Of a DNA stretch of 64,000 nucleotides, positions 29,886 through 38,299 are shown in pieces. The position numbers and the translations under genes are program-made. The DNA is from Candidatus Dadabacteria bacterium (GTDB taxonomy: Bacteria; Desulfobacterota_D; UBA1144; Nemesobacterales; Nemesobacteraceae). The notes beneath the pieces are model-generated. The model saw nothing but the letters and a program-made list of their open reading frames with translations. It did not search any database and was not told the origin of the DNA. The stretch's first letter is position 1. Every line of letters begins with the position of its first letter. The DNA lies in assembly GCA_022826905.1 (NCBI GenBank), contig JAJDUA010000052.1, positions 1 to 64,000 on the forward strand, given 5' to 3'.

Positions 29886-29914
29886 AATATAATGGTAAAC
29901 TTGACAGAATGCAA
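29886..29914 (-). promoter_or_regulatory. abiEi copy 2 promoter
   Basis: Minus-strand TTGCAT (29909-29914), 17-base spacer, TATATT (29886-29891), about 29 bases ahead of the ATG. The 37-base block 29881-29917 matches the copy 1 promoter block with about six differences. Confidence 0.6.
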
Positions 29915-30020
29915 GCAGAAGCACAGTCTGCCGCAGAGCAGCAGAAGCACATCTCCGCCGACCCGGACCCATATTTATCAATCGAAAAAACAAGTAATAG
30001 CAGGAAGTATTGAGACCTCG

Positions 30021-30047
30021 GCATGTTTTGGAAAAATAATTATCTTA
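30021..30047 (+). repeat. 27-base direct repeat, copy 2
   Basis: GCATGTTTTG(G)AAAAATAATTATCTTA, differing in one base from 25104-25130. It lies 234 bases upstream of the HipA gene and is not flanked by the perfect inverted repeat seen at copy 1. Confidence 0.7.
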
Positions 30048-30280
30048 AACCATATCCGTTTCATCATTCCCTCAGCGACTCGTCCTTCCAGAGAGAATCA
30101 GGGCAAGTGAAACCCGCCGCAATCCGGGAAAAGAAGAAACCCTCTTTGAGTGTCCCGGTTCATGGCCATGCCGCCTGAGGGAACCCGGGTTTGATTACGG
30201 GGCGGTGTATATGGTAAAAAATTCGTCCGGCGCCGACGCGGCCAAACCACCCCGGAATTCTGACGGCGGGAGAAAAACCG

Positions 30281-31534
30281 ATGACCGATTACGACACCCT
30301 AAACGTATGGAACGGACAGAGGCTTGTCGGATGTCTCAGGAGAGACTCCTCCGGCCACATAAGCTTTCGTTACGATGCCGGATGGCTCTCGGGCGGAGGG
30401 TTCGCGATCTCCCGGACTCTACCTCTCTGCCCGGACGAATTCCGGGGCGAGGACGGAGTCGCGCGCAGGTTCTTCGCCAACCTGCTTCCCGAAGGCGGTT
30501 TCCGGGAACACGTCTCCCGCGCCCTAAAGACATCGGACACGGATTTTAACCTGCTGCGAGCCATCGGCGGCGAGTGCGCGGGCGCCCTGTCCTTTCTGCC
30601 TCCGGAGCGGCGGCCTTCAGTGGAAGAGAACTACCACGCGATAAGCGACGGGGAACGGGCGGAGCTGGTTTTCCAACGCGGCCAGATGTACTTGTGGGCC
30701 AGGCAGCGGAATTGCAGGTTCTCGCTTGCGGGCGCGCAGGACAAGTTTCCGGTTCTTGTGCGGGAAGGGAAATACCTGCTGCCTCAGGGAGAATCTCCTT
30801 CAAGCCACATACTGAAATTCGAGGTTCCGGGATACCGAAACGTTCCCGCTTATGAGACCTTCACGACTATGCTAGCGGAAGCCGCCGGCCTGCCGGTGGT
30901 GAAAATCCGGATGCGGTCTGTAGACAAGAACCGTTACACGATCATGGAGCGCTACGACCGTTTCCGAAACGGGGACGGGGAGTTGACGCGGGCGCACCAG
31001 GAGGATTTCTGTCAGGTGCTCGGATACTCTCACGTACAGAAATACCAAGAAGACGGAGGGCCATCCTTCGCGCAGTGCTATGAGCTGCTTCGGGATGCAT
31101 CAAGCGACCCTGACACGGATCTTCCGAATCTGCTGCGCTGGCAAATTTTCAACGTGCTCGCCGGAAATTCCGACGGCCACGCCAAGAATTTATCCCTTCT
31201 ATATAAAGGGGACGGGGAGGTCCGGCTGGCGCCTTTTTACGATCTGGTATGCACGCGGGCAATAGAGAGAATCGATCACCGTCTGGCATTTTCGATTGGG
31301 AAGGAGAGAAACCCCGGCTCCATATTGAAACGCGACTGGGAAAATATGGCCGGACAATGCGACATCAGACCACAATACCTGCTTGGTCTTGTTGGTGAGG
31401 TTGCTGGCCGACTGCTTGAAAGCCTGAATTCAACAAGGGCTTTTTTTGAGGAGGAGTTCGGCGAATATCCAGCACTGCAACGCATAGAGCAGGTAGTAAT
31501 CAAGCAGTGTAAACGGACAGGTATACAGTATTAG
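30281..31534 (+). CDS. HipA-family serine/threonine kinase, without HipB
   Basis: A 417-residue HipA-like kinase. Seen: N-terminal couple domain (FFANLLPEGGFREHVSRAL), the autophosphorylation/P-loop region FSLAGAQDK (147-155, Ser148), HILKFE, MERYDR, HQEDFCQVLG, the catalytic loop NSDGHAKN (296-303, Asp298) and metal-binding FYDL (Asp321). All catalytic residues are present. HipA kinases inactivate GltX or similar targets and normally sit beside a HipB repressor; none is found up- or downstream. SD-like GGGAG lies upstream of the ATG. Confidence 0.87.
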   Translation: MTDYDTLNVWNGQRLVGCLRRDSSGHISFRYDAGWLSGGGFAISRTLPLCPDEFRGEDGVARRFFANLLPEGGFREHVSRALKTSDTDFNLLRAIGGECAGALSFLPPERRPSVEENYHAISDGERAELVFQRGQMYLWARQRNCRFSLAGAQDKFPVLVREGKYLLPQGESPSSHILKFEVPGYRNVPAYETFTTMLAEAAGLPVVKIRMRSVDKNRYTIMERYDRFRNGDGELTRAHQEDFCQVLGYSHVQKYQEDGGPSFAQCYELLRDASSDPDTDLPNLLRWQIFNVLAGNSDGHAKNLSLLYKGDGEVRLAPFYDLVCTRAIERIDHRLAFSIGKERNPGSILKRDWENMAGQCDIRPQYLLGLVGEVAGRLLESLNSTRAFFEEEFGEYPALQRIEQVVIKQCKRTGIQY

Positions 31535-31625
31535 CAGAAATCACAAGCAAATTAACCAGCCTGCCTGAGTCTTTTAAAGAAACCGTCCGTAATAAATTAC
31601 TTTGAAATATCAATTTTGGGTATCT

Positions 31626-31669
31626 CCAATTGGCAAAAAATTGGTTAGACTGCACATCTCGTATATTAT
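31626..31669 (+). promoter_or_regulatory. promoter and inverted repeat ahead of the DUF262 gene
   Basis: TTGGTT (31641-31646), 17-base spacer, TATTAT (31664-31669), followed by the DUF262 start 38 bases later. An inverted repeat CCAATT (31626-31631) ... AATTGG (31639-31644) overlaps the -35 box and could be an operator. Confidence 0.45.
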
Positions 31670-31707
31670 AAATATTTTTTCCGCATTTTTCTTAAGAAAC
31701 CTACGCT

Positions 31708-34023
31708 ATGTCGAAAGTTAAAGATTTATTCAAAGCTGAAGCATCTAGCCCATTGGAAATCGCTATGCTCCATAATGGCACTGTTGGCTTCGTCATCCCT
31801 GAATATCAACGACAATATGACTGGTCAAAAGACAATATTCATCGGTTGTATTTTGACATTCTGAATGGGTTTGAAAGGCTTTCTCAAGGTACCGGCGCAA
31901 GCACATTTACATTTCTTGGAACCTTAATTTTTGTAGAGCAAGACACCAAAGAACCGGATTTTTCTGGCAAATCTTTGGCCGTTGTTGACGGCCAACAACG
32001 TCTCACAACTCTAGCATTTTTTGCCTGTGCTCTTTGCGAAGCTCTAAGGCACCAATGGTCTAGCATCAATTCCTCTTCTATTGATAACACTATTTCAAAA
32101 TGGCTCAAAAAAGAAATTGAAGAGCGGCTCTACGCACTTTATACATGTGCAGTGGGTTCACAAAAGTTAACTCCGACGGAGAGTTTCCCATTTTCGAGAA
32201 TTATACGGTTGGGTGACACGCGCGGGAAATCTAAAGCTTCATCAGAATATCTATCACCAATAGGAAAATTTATTGATGGATTTACTGAATACTTTAGTAG
32301 CGAAGAAATTGAATATGTACCACCCGCAATTGGAGAAGATAAACATGCTGAGAAGCTAGCAAAAAACTATCAAATTGTTCGTCATTTAGTCAACAATCTA
32401 AATAACGAAAGTTGGTACGAAGATACAGAATGCGAACAATTTGATGTGGGACGGTTAAATCGAGCCCAATGCCGTGGCCTGCTTGAGCAGCTCCGCGATT
32501 TCGTAACAGACCAGGGTAAGATCAATAAGACCATTGAAGACATTCTTAAACTCAACGTCTTACACGATCTTGTAAGAACTTTGATGTTCGCCTCCTATTT
32601 CTGCAACTATGTTGTTTTAACCAGAGTAACAACTGAGGACGAATCCGCCGCATTTGACATTTTTGATGCACTGAATACCACAGGTGAACCACTTACCGCA
32701 CTTGAAACATTAAAACCGCGAGTCATCAATTTCGAGAGAAGTAAAACTGGGTACATCGGTTCTGAGTCAGAAACTGCTTTTGAAACACTGAACGAAAATC
32801 TTGATCAACGTTTTTCTGATACGCTACGGAAACAATCTGAAACCAAAGATCTAGTTGTCACTTTTGCCCTCTATATCGAAGGAAAAAAGCTTTCAAAAGA
32901 TCTGGCCGCACAGAGGAACTTTCTTCGAACAAGTTACGATAAAGCAGTGAGCAATAGTGAGGAATCTGCTCGACAATTTGTACGCGCACTGGCACGCACT
33001 GCTGAATTTCGACGTTTCTATTGGGGGAAAAAAGGTATTGAAGAGCTATCTCGCTTTCATGACAATAAGCATGTCGATGAAATCCAATTGCTTTCCTCAT
33101 TAATCAGTGATATGAAAACTAGCTTGATCCTGCCCATACTTTCTCGTTATTGGAAACCTGATCTAAAACAGACTGGTGATGCGCATTTTCTTCAAGCGTT
33201 AAGGGCAATCACCGCTTTTCTTGTAATAAGGCGTGCAGCAACAGGCACTACAGCAGGGATTGACAGTGATTTTAGAGCTATTATGGCCCCTAAAAAGGGC
33301 CCCGGAGCAAGTAAAAAGTTCGGCCTATGCGCTGGTATAGAACATGAAAAGGATCCTCCACATCCTAATGAATTGAAAGAAGCGTTGAAAAACCTGCTTA
33401 GGCACAAACTAAAATCACTGGATAAGAATAATTGGGTAGAAAAGGTCACTGACAACCCACTCTATGAACAATCTAGAGAACTTGTTCGCTTTATGATATT
33501 GTCTGCAGCTCATCAAGCTTTACCTTCCGAGAACTTACCTGGGACATGGCAAAGAGATGGCGTAAAATCAAGTCAAGACGAAAGAGTTTTCCTGAACTAT
33601 AAAACATGGATAGGTGCGCATTATCTCACTATAGAGCATGTAGCGCCAGAGACAGAACCGAGACGTGGTTGGCCACAGGATTTGTATAAAAATTACATTC
33701 TGCGACACACTCTTGGAAACTTAGTTCTGCTCCCCGCAAGAGAGAACACAGCTATTGGTGGCGACAGTTGGAAAAAGAAGAGAATATTCTATCTGGCTCT
33801 AACCGAGAGCACAGAGAAACAACAACATAACAGAATTGAGGAAGCAAAAGCCGCTGGTATTACTTTCTCAAAAACCATTGATGAGCTCTTGGAAAAAGGT
33901 GATCGACTACCGTTGCTGGACCCACTCCGTAATGTGGAAAAATGGAACAGAGAGGTCGTGCTACGACGCGGAAAAAATATAGCAGAACTTTGTTGGGATA
34001 TCGTTCGACCTTGGTTGGACTGA
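31708..34023 (+). CDS. DUF262/DUF1524 protein, GmrSD/SspE-like restriction factor
   Basis: A 771-residue protein with an N-terminal DUF262 domain (IPEYQRQYDW at 30-39 and VVDGQQRLTTL at 92-102, the nucleotide-binding ParB-like core) and a C-terminal DUF1524 HNH-type nuclease segment (TIEHVAPET, then LGNLVLLPARENTAIG). This is the architecture of GmrSD type IV restriction enzymes, which cut modified phage DNA, and of SspE, which acts with the Ssp phosphorothioation genes. Its position, facing a sulfur-handling operon across 108 bases, favours an SspE-like role by inference. AT-rich. Between the two domains lies a long helical region of unknown role. Confidence 0.82.
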   Translation: MSKVKDLFKAEASSPLEIAMLHNGTVGFVIPEYQRQYDWSKDNIHRLYFDILNGFERLSQGTGASTFTFLGTLIFVEQDTKEPDFSGKSLAVVDGQQRLTTLAFFACALCEALRHQWSSINSSSIDNTISKWLKKEIEERLYALYTCAVGSQKLTPTESFPFSRIIRLGDTRGKSKASSEYLSPIGKFIDGFTEYFSSEEIEYVPPAIGEDKHAEKLAKNYQIVRHLVNNLNNESWYEDTECEQFDVGRLNRAQCRGLLEQLRDFVTDQGKINKTIEDILKLNVLHDLVRTLMFASYFCNYVVLTRVTTEDESAAFDIFDALNTTGEPLTALETLKPRVINFERSKTGYIGSESETAFETLNENLDQRFSDTLRKQSETKDLVVTFALYIEGKKLSKDLAAQRNFLRTSYDKAVSNSEESARQFVRALARTAEFRRFYWGKKGIEELSRFHDNKHVDEIQLLSSLISDMKTSLILPILSRYWKPDLKQTGDAHFLQALRAITAFLVIRRAATGTTAGIDSDFRAIMAPKKGPGASKKFGLCAGIEHEKDPPHPNELKEALKNLLRHKLKSLDKNNWVEKVTDNPLYEQSRELVRFMILSAAHQALPSENLPGTWQRDGVKSSQDERVFLNYKTWIGAHYLTIEHVAPETEPRRGWPQDLYKNYILRHTLGNLVLLPARENTAIGGDSWKKKRIFYLALTESTEKQQHNRIEEAKAAGITFSKTIDELLEKGDRLPLLDPLRNVEKWNREVVLRRGKNIAELCWDIVRPWLD

Positions 34024-34131
34024 CTATTATGACAGGAAAGTCATATACCTGACTTTCCCGAAAAACCACGGAATAATCAATGGCAAGAATTGTTCTTTAT
34101 TTGTCGTATGAACAAAGATAGTCTCTATTCT

Positions 34132-35283
34132 TCAAACTGCATTAATTACAGAATTTATTGCACTTAAAGCTTTTCGGATTTCCGCTTTTGTTGTTCCACG
34201 CCCAATTCCGAAACGTACTGAACTGTTGGCTTGTTCTTTCGAGAGACCTAATGCCCGCAATACATGCGATGGTTTGGTTTCCGTTGCAGCGCAAGCAGAA
34301 CCTGTAGAAGCAGCAATTTGTGGGAGAGCTTGAAGCAGGCTGTCACTCCTGTATCCTGGAAACATGATGTTAAGGCATCCAGGAGCACGTCGCTCAGAAT
34401 CTCCGTGAAGCACTACATCCGGCTTAATTTTCTTGATTCCCTGAAAGAATATGGAAGCAAGTTCATTAATCCTAGTTGTATCTTGGATTACCTGTTCCTT
34501 AGCTATTTCCGCTGCAACTCCAAATCCGACACACAGGGGGACAGGAAGAGTCCCCGAACGAAGCCCTCCCTCTTGTCCACCTCCGAGAATTATAGGTTTT
34601 ATATGTACTTTGGGCCTTTGACGCACATAGAGACACCCGATTCCTTTGGGACCATAAGCTTTATGGGCAGAAAAAGTTGCAAGATCTAAACCAAGTTCCG
34701 ACACGTCAACAGGAATTTTGCCTAAGGTTTGAGCGCAGTCGCTGTGAAGGGCAACTCCATGCTTATGGCAGATTTGGGCAATTTCCTTTATCGGTTGAAT
34801 AACCCCCGTCTCATTGTTAACCAGCATAATCGACAATAAAAGAGTACAAGAATCAATATGCTTGCGGATAACATCTAAATCAACTATCCCATTACGGCGA
34901 ACTTTAAGCACGGAAACTCCAAATCCTGCGTCGGTCATCGCCTTTACGGGTTCTAGCACGGCTTTATGTTCGGTGGCAAGAGTAAGGATTTTATTACGCC
35001 CTCTTTTTGCCGCAGCCGCAATTCCACGGATCGCAAGATTGTTTGCTTCGGTCGCACTCCCAGTAAATACGATAGACGATGTATGACGAGCACCGATTGA
35101 CTGGGCAATCTGCACCCTAGCCGCTTCAACAGCTTCACGCGCTCGAACAGCGTAACGGTAATTATCAGTATGCGGATTATGGAAAAAGTCCTTAAAAAAT
35201 GGTTCCATTGCAGTAAGAACCCTCGAATCTATCGGTGTAGTTGCCTGATGATCCAAGTACACTATATCCAAGTGATTTTTCAT
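34132..35283 (-). CDS. cysteine desulfurase (IscS/DndA/SspA-type)
   Basis: PLP-dependent enzyme that removes sulfur from cysteine and holds it as a persulfide. Motifs: YLDHQATTP, VFTGSATEANNLAI, ATEHKAVLEP, PLP lysine in SAHKAYGPKG (about Lys208 from the ATG used) and the catalytic cysteine loop STGSACAATE (about Cys331). The protein of 383 residues is full length. A TTG nine codons upstream is also in frame and overlaps the preceding gene. It ends the six-gene operon, directly after the PP-loop gene; no isc scaffold genes are nearby, so a dedicated role in sulfur modification, as for DndA/SspA, is the likelier reading than general Fe-S assembly. Confidence 0.9.
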   Translation of the reverse strand: MKNHLDIVYLDHQATTPIDSRVLTAMEPFFKDFFHNPHTDNYRYAVRAREAVEAARVQIAQSIGARHTSSIVFTGSATEANNLAIRGIAAAAKRGRNKILTLATEHKAVLEPVKAMTDAGFGVSVLKVRRNGIVDLDVIRKHIDSCTLLLSIMLVNNETGVIQPIKEIAQICHKHGVALHSDCAQTLGKIPVDVSELGLDLATFSAHKAYGPKGIGCLYVRQRPKVHIKPIILGGGQEGGLRSGTLPVPLCVGFGVAAEIAKEQVIQDTTRINELASIFFQGIKKIKPDVVLHGDSERRAPGCLNIMFPGYRSDSLLQALPQIAASTGSACAATETKPSHVLRALGLSKEQANSSVRFGIGRGTTKAEIRKALSAINSVINAV

Positions 35284-35297
35284 GGTTTGTTTTTCTT

Positions 35298-36569
35298 TTA
35301 GTCCGTACAATCACATGGCATAGAGTCGTCTATGAAAATAGGCTGTTCTTCCTCAATATCTTCACGAAGAGATGCATATGTAGTTGGTGAATTTGCCCCG
35401 AAAAAACCAAATCGTGTTACGGAATTTCCGGTTTTTGTGCTAGCCACTCTACGTGCATACTTATCTTCAATATCTATCCACCATTCAATATCAACCGGGG
35501 TTTTTTGGTGCTTTGGCGGAAGAGAATTTTCTGATTGGTCTTTTATTATCCGTCTAAGGGTTCTTTTCCCTTTCATAAAACAGTAAACGCAGTTTGAAAA
35601 ATTTACGGAATGTGGAATTCTTAGATCCCAAGACTGTTTCTTCCAAAATTCCATTGTATCGTTTTTAGTAACTCCATGGTCAGCAAGCGGCGTGTAAATA
35701 TATTCTCCGTGAGCGAGCTTATCCGGGTTGGAATCCGAAAGGCCGCTGTTGTTTCGAGTCTTGACCCTAGCTACTCTTTGAAATTCGTCTGCTCTGAGAC
35801 CCACCAACGTTATAAAATCCACTGGATTGTCCCCTTTTAACTCAGCGGTACCACCAAAGGCCCTATTTTTAATACCAGAGTTCCTTATGCGAACGTGAGA
35901 TGCTTGTGTATAGTCCTGGAACTTTTGAGAAGATCGAGTCGTGGAAGTACTCAGGTGATAACTTACGATTCTTTCCAAGTCTTCACGTCTAAGACGGCTG
36001 ACTTTGCTCTTTCTATACCAATGGCCAAGACGCGAAGTGTGAGATTTAAAAGCAAACCAGTCTTCGAGAAAGCGGATAGTTGTCTCCAGTTTAAGATGTT
36101 GGGTACAGAGTCGCTGCAAATGGTTTGGGAGACGTTGCTTCCACGACAGCATTTCCTCAAAAACTTCTCCCTTATATCTATAGCCGTAAGGACGATTCCG
36201 CGCGAAAGGATGGTCCTTTACTAGCCTGTAACTGGGAAGGCGGGTCCAGTTACCTCTCCTAGAATCTTCATAAGTTTGAAATTCTGTCCAGAAAAATGGG
36301 ATATTATAACGTTCCTCCGTAATTCTTTTGCATATGGAGGCAAAATCATAAGTAGCCGGATACTCAGCTGATGTATTGTTAAAAATGACTACATCTCCAC
36401 GCGATGGCCTAAGACAACGGTTTTTCAGAAGGGAGAGAAGCAACATTGCGCTAGATCTTCCGCCCGAGAATTTGAATACATGGGGCCAAGTGCGATGCTC
36501 TTCCATTTCATACTGAATGGATAGATCGGGCACCTTGCGCAATCTGATTTTACTAATATTAATTCTCAT
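35298..36569 (-). CDS. PP-loop PAPS-reductase-like protein (DndC/SspD-like)
   Basis: A 423-residue adenine-nucleotide alpha-hydrolase-fold protein. PP-loop FKFSGGRSSA (32-41), then LCTQHLK with Cys155, GLRADEFQRVAR (258-267) and NCVYC with Cys327 and Cys330; these cysteines with the RxCTxxLK context are typical of PAPS-reductase-like ATP pyrophosphatases carrying an iron-sulfur cluster, such as DndC and SspD, which activate DNA for sulfur insertion. A further cysteine pair ends the protein (PCDCTD). Overlaps the preceding gene by 11 bases and lies 14 bases before the cysteine desulfurase gene, its probable sulfur donor. DndC orthology is not established. Confidence 0.78.
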   Translation of the reverse strand: MRINISKIRLRKVPDLSIQYEMEEHRTWPHVFKFSGGRSSAMLLLSLLKNRCLRPSRGDVVIFNNTSAEYPATYDFASICKRITEERYNIPFFWTEFQTYEDSRRGNWTRLPSYRLVKDHPFARNRPYGYRYKGEVFEEMLSWKQRLPNHLQRLCTQHLKLETTIRFLEDWFAFKSHTSRLGHWYRKSKVSRLRREDLERIVSYHLSTSTTRSSQKFQDYTQASHVRIRNSGIKNRAFGGTAELKGDNPVDFITLVGLRADEFQRVARVKTRNNSGLSDSNPDKLAHGEYIYTPLADHGVTKNDTMEFWKKQSWDLRIPHSVNFSNCVYCFMKGKRTLRRIIKDQSENSLPPKHQKTPVDIEWWIDIEDKYARRVASTKTGNSVTRFGFFGANSPTTYASLREDIEEEQPIFIDDSMPCDCTD

Positions 36570-37440
36570 TAACGGATTTATTTATAATCTCTTTGATAAT
36601 CTCAAAATTCTCCTCAAGTGATAATACCCCCATCATTTGGTATGCAGTTCTTTGGCCTATACGTCTCAGAAAATCCTGAATTATATTTCGGTCATTGGGA
36701 ATTGGATTCATCTCCGACAGGCAGGCAACTAAAGGAATGAATATTCTCCTATCTCCTAAAACGGTAAGTTTTTCCACTACATGACCAGTAATTTCTTCCC
36801 ATATCCTGTTTGTCCTCAACACCCTCCATACTTTTTCTTTTTCTGTTCCGATTTCCTCGTGCACTTTCTCCGTGAAATAACCCCTCCACCATGCTCTTGA
36901 AGTTCTGCAATCCTGGAAAACACTTGTATAGCCTCGTACTTCAGGCAATCCACCCATACGACGCAGGATGGTACGCACACAGTCATCCAAAGGTTTTCTA
37001 TCCTGTGAAGCAATTGCTTTTTCGATACGCGCCTGCCCAGTCTCTCTAATCTGCCCCTTGACTAGATAACTAGGCTTTATGAAGCCCACATCAATCATAT
37101 TTAGATGATAGCTCGACCAGAAAGCGTTTGATGAAGCAAGTTTTCTTGGAAGATTTCTTAAAGAATCAAAAACTGATGCTTCGGTGTCTTGTGGAGGATC
37201 AGCAAACTCATCTTCGGTTAAAGGGCTGCCCCAAAAATAAGGTGGGAGCAAATGCTTTTCTTCCATATCTTGAGTTTTACAGCGACACTTAAAATAAGCC
37301 ATAAATTTCTGATTGTCTGTGTCTATAGCAAGTTTGGCAAATTCTTTTTGTTTTCTGAAAAGCAAATCTTTATTGTCTGATTTAACAAGATCTTTTCTGA
37401 GTTCACTCAGATCGCTTGAAATCAACAAATTCTTAATCAT
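36559..37440 (-). CDS. unidentified operon protein, perhaps DUF6339-like
   Basis: A 293-residue, mostly helical and charged protein with no signal peptide. Short tryptophan-rich blocks (SNAFWSSYHLNMI, SRAWWRGYF, and WRVLRTNRIWEEITGH) and the C-terminal GDRRIFIPLVACLSEMN recall, at low confidence, the DUF6339 family often met beside GHKL ATPases in defence loci. No catalytic motif is visible. Its ATG overlaps the stop of the gene before it (ATGATTAA), and its end overlaps the PP-loop gene start, so it is firmly part of the operon. A TTG nine bases upstream is an alternative start. Confidence 0.6.
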   Translation of the reverse strand: MIKNLLISSDLSELRKDLVKSDNKDLLFRKQKEFAKLAIDTDNQKFMAYFKCRCKTQDMEEKHLLPPYFWGSPLTEDEFADPPQDTEASVFDSLRNLPRKLASSNAFWSSYHLNMIDVGFIKPSYLVKGQIRETGQARIEKAIASQDRKPLDDCVRTILRRMGGLPEVRGYTSVFQDCRTSRAWWRGYFTEKVHEEIGTEKEKVWRVLRTNRIWEEITGHVVEKLTVLGDRRIFIPLVACLSEMNPIPNDRNIIQDFLRRIGQRTAYQMMGVLSLEENFEIIKEIINKSVNEN

Positions 37441-38287
37441 TGTCGTCAATGCCGGTATTAATCACGTGGGGATGGAATTTTGCAACGGCACGGTTTGCAC
37501 TAAATTCTTCTTCTTCCCACATCTTGATTTTCTTATCATTCAGCATTTTTCGTAAGGCTCGCAAATTGTGGTGATTGCTCCACTCCTCCTCTTTTTTGAA
37601 ATCCCGACTAAGAATACCCAATCCCTCCGCAAACGCCGCTGCGTAAAGGCTATCCCTATGATTAAAAGCGTCTCCGCAATTATGTAATGAGTCAAAAAGT
37701 TTCGGATGCGCTTTGATTTCAAAATAAAAGCCTTCTTCTTCGGCAGCTTTCACTTCATAACATCCTTCGGGAAGTTCTTCTGGTTCGGCTTTCCGGATAC
37801 GAAGGATACTTTGAAGAGTGCTTTGCGACTGCCAGAAAGGGGCTATTGCCAGAAACGCACCTTTTGGAAAAGATACCTTGCTGGAACTCCATATATCATG
37901 TACTCCATCCACAAAACTTTTAAGAGTGTAGTCTTTTATCTCTTCAAGCGTTACCACAGCGGGTTGAAACAAAAGCGGAAATCTGACTCTTCCTTCATCC
38001 CAAGTTAGTTTCTGGATGTGCTCAATCTCCCGTGATTTATTCTCCACAAACACTTCGCGGTATATAGAATGAGCGGATGTTAAAGTGCATGCGAATGCTG
38101 CCCTACCCTCAGATATAAGTCTCGCTACAAGATTCCCATCTGAAACTTTATGTTCTATGGTAAAAAAGGATTTCCCCTGATTTCCGTGGCGAGTTTGTGC
38201 TGTCTCGTATCGGTACTGGGGCAAGTAGTCCAGACTGTTTTTTGCCATTACAGGATAAGGGCGGGCTCTAGGGAGTATCGGCGGCAT
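37433..38287 (-). CDS. unidentified operon protein
   Basis: A 284-residue protein I do not recognise. Basic at the amino end (PPILPRARPYPV), mixed alpha/beta thereafter, with FPKGAFLAIAPFWQSQ and a C-terminal NHHNLRALRKMLNDKKIKMWEEEEF segment. No nuclease, ATPase or methylase motif stands out. An ATG 13 codons downstream (MAKNSLDYLPQY) is a reasonable alternative start. It begins 12 bases after the GHKL ATPase gene and overlaps the next gene by eight bases. From position it should be a subunit or specificity factor of the same complex. Confidence 0.6.
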   Translation of the reverse strand: MPPILPRARPYPVMAKNSLDYLPQYRYETAQTRHGNQGKSFFTIEHKVSDGNLVARLISEGRAAFACTLTSAHSIYREVFVENKSREIEHIQKLTWDEGRVRFPLLFQPAVVTLEEIKDYTLKSFVDGVHDIWSSSKVSFPKGAFLAIAPFWQSQSTLQSILRIRKAEPEELPEGCYEVKAAEEEGFYFEIKAHPKLFDSLHNCGDAFNHRDSLYAAAFAEGLGILSRDFKKEEEWSNHHNLRALRKMLNDKKIKMWEEEEFSANRAVAKFHPHVINTGIDDND

Positions 38288-38299
38288 TAAAGTTCTTTC

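Larger units (their letters stand above)
29858..30280. other. 423-base intergenic stretch
   Basis: Holds the promoter of abiEi copy 2 (29886-29914) and the second copy of the 27-base repeat (30021-30047). The remaining 230 bases before the HipA gene show no convincing coding frame; I looked for a HipB-like helix-turn-helix and found none. Confidence 0.6.

Noticed and set aside
34132-35283. Housekeeping IscS of Fe-S assembly
   Set aside because: No iscU, iscA, hscBA or fdx nearby, and the gene is embedded in an AT-rich operon with a PP-loop sulfurtransferase-like protein; kept only as a minor alternative.
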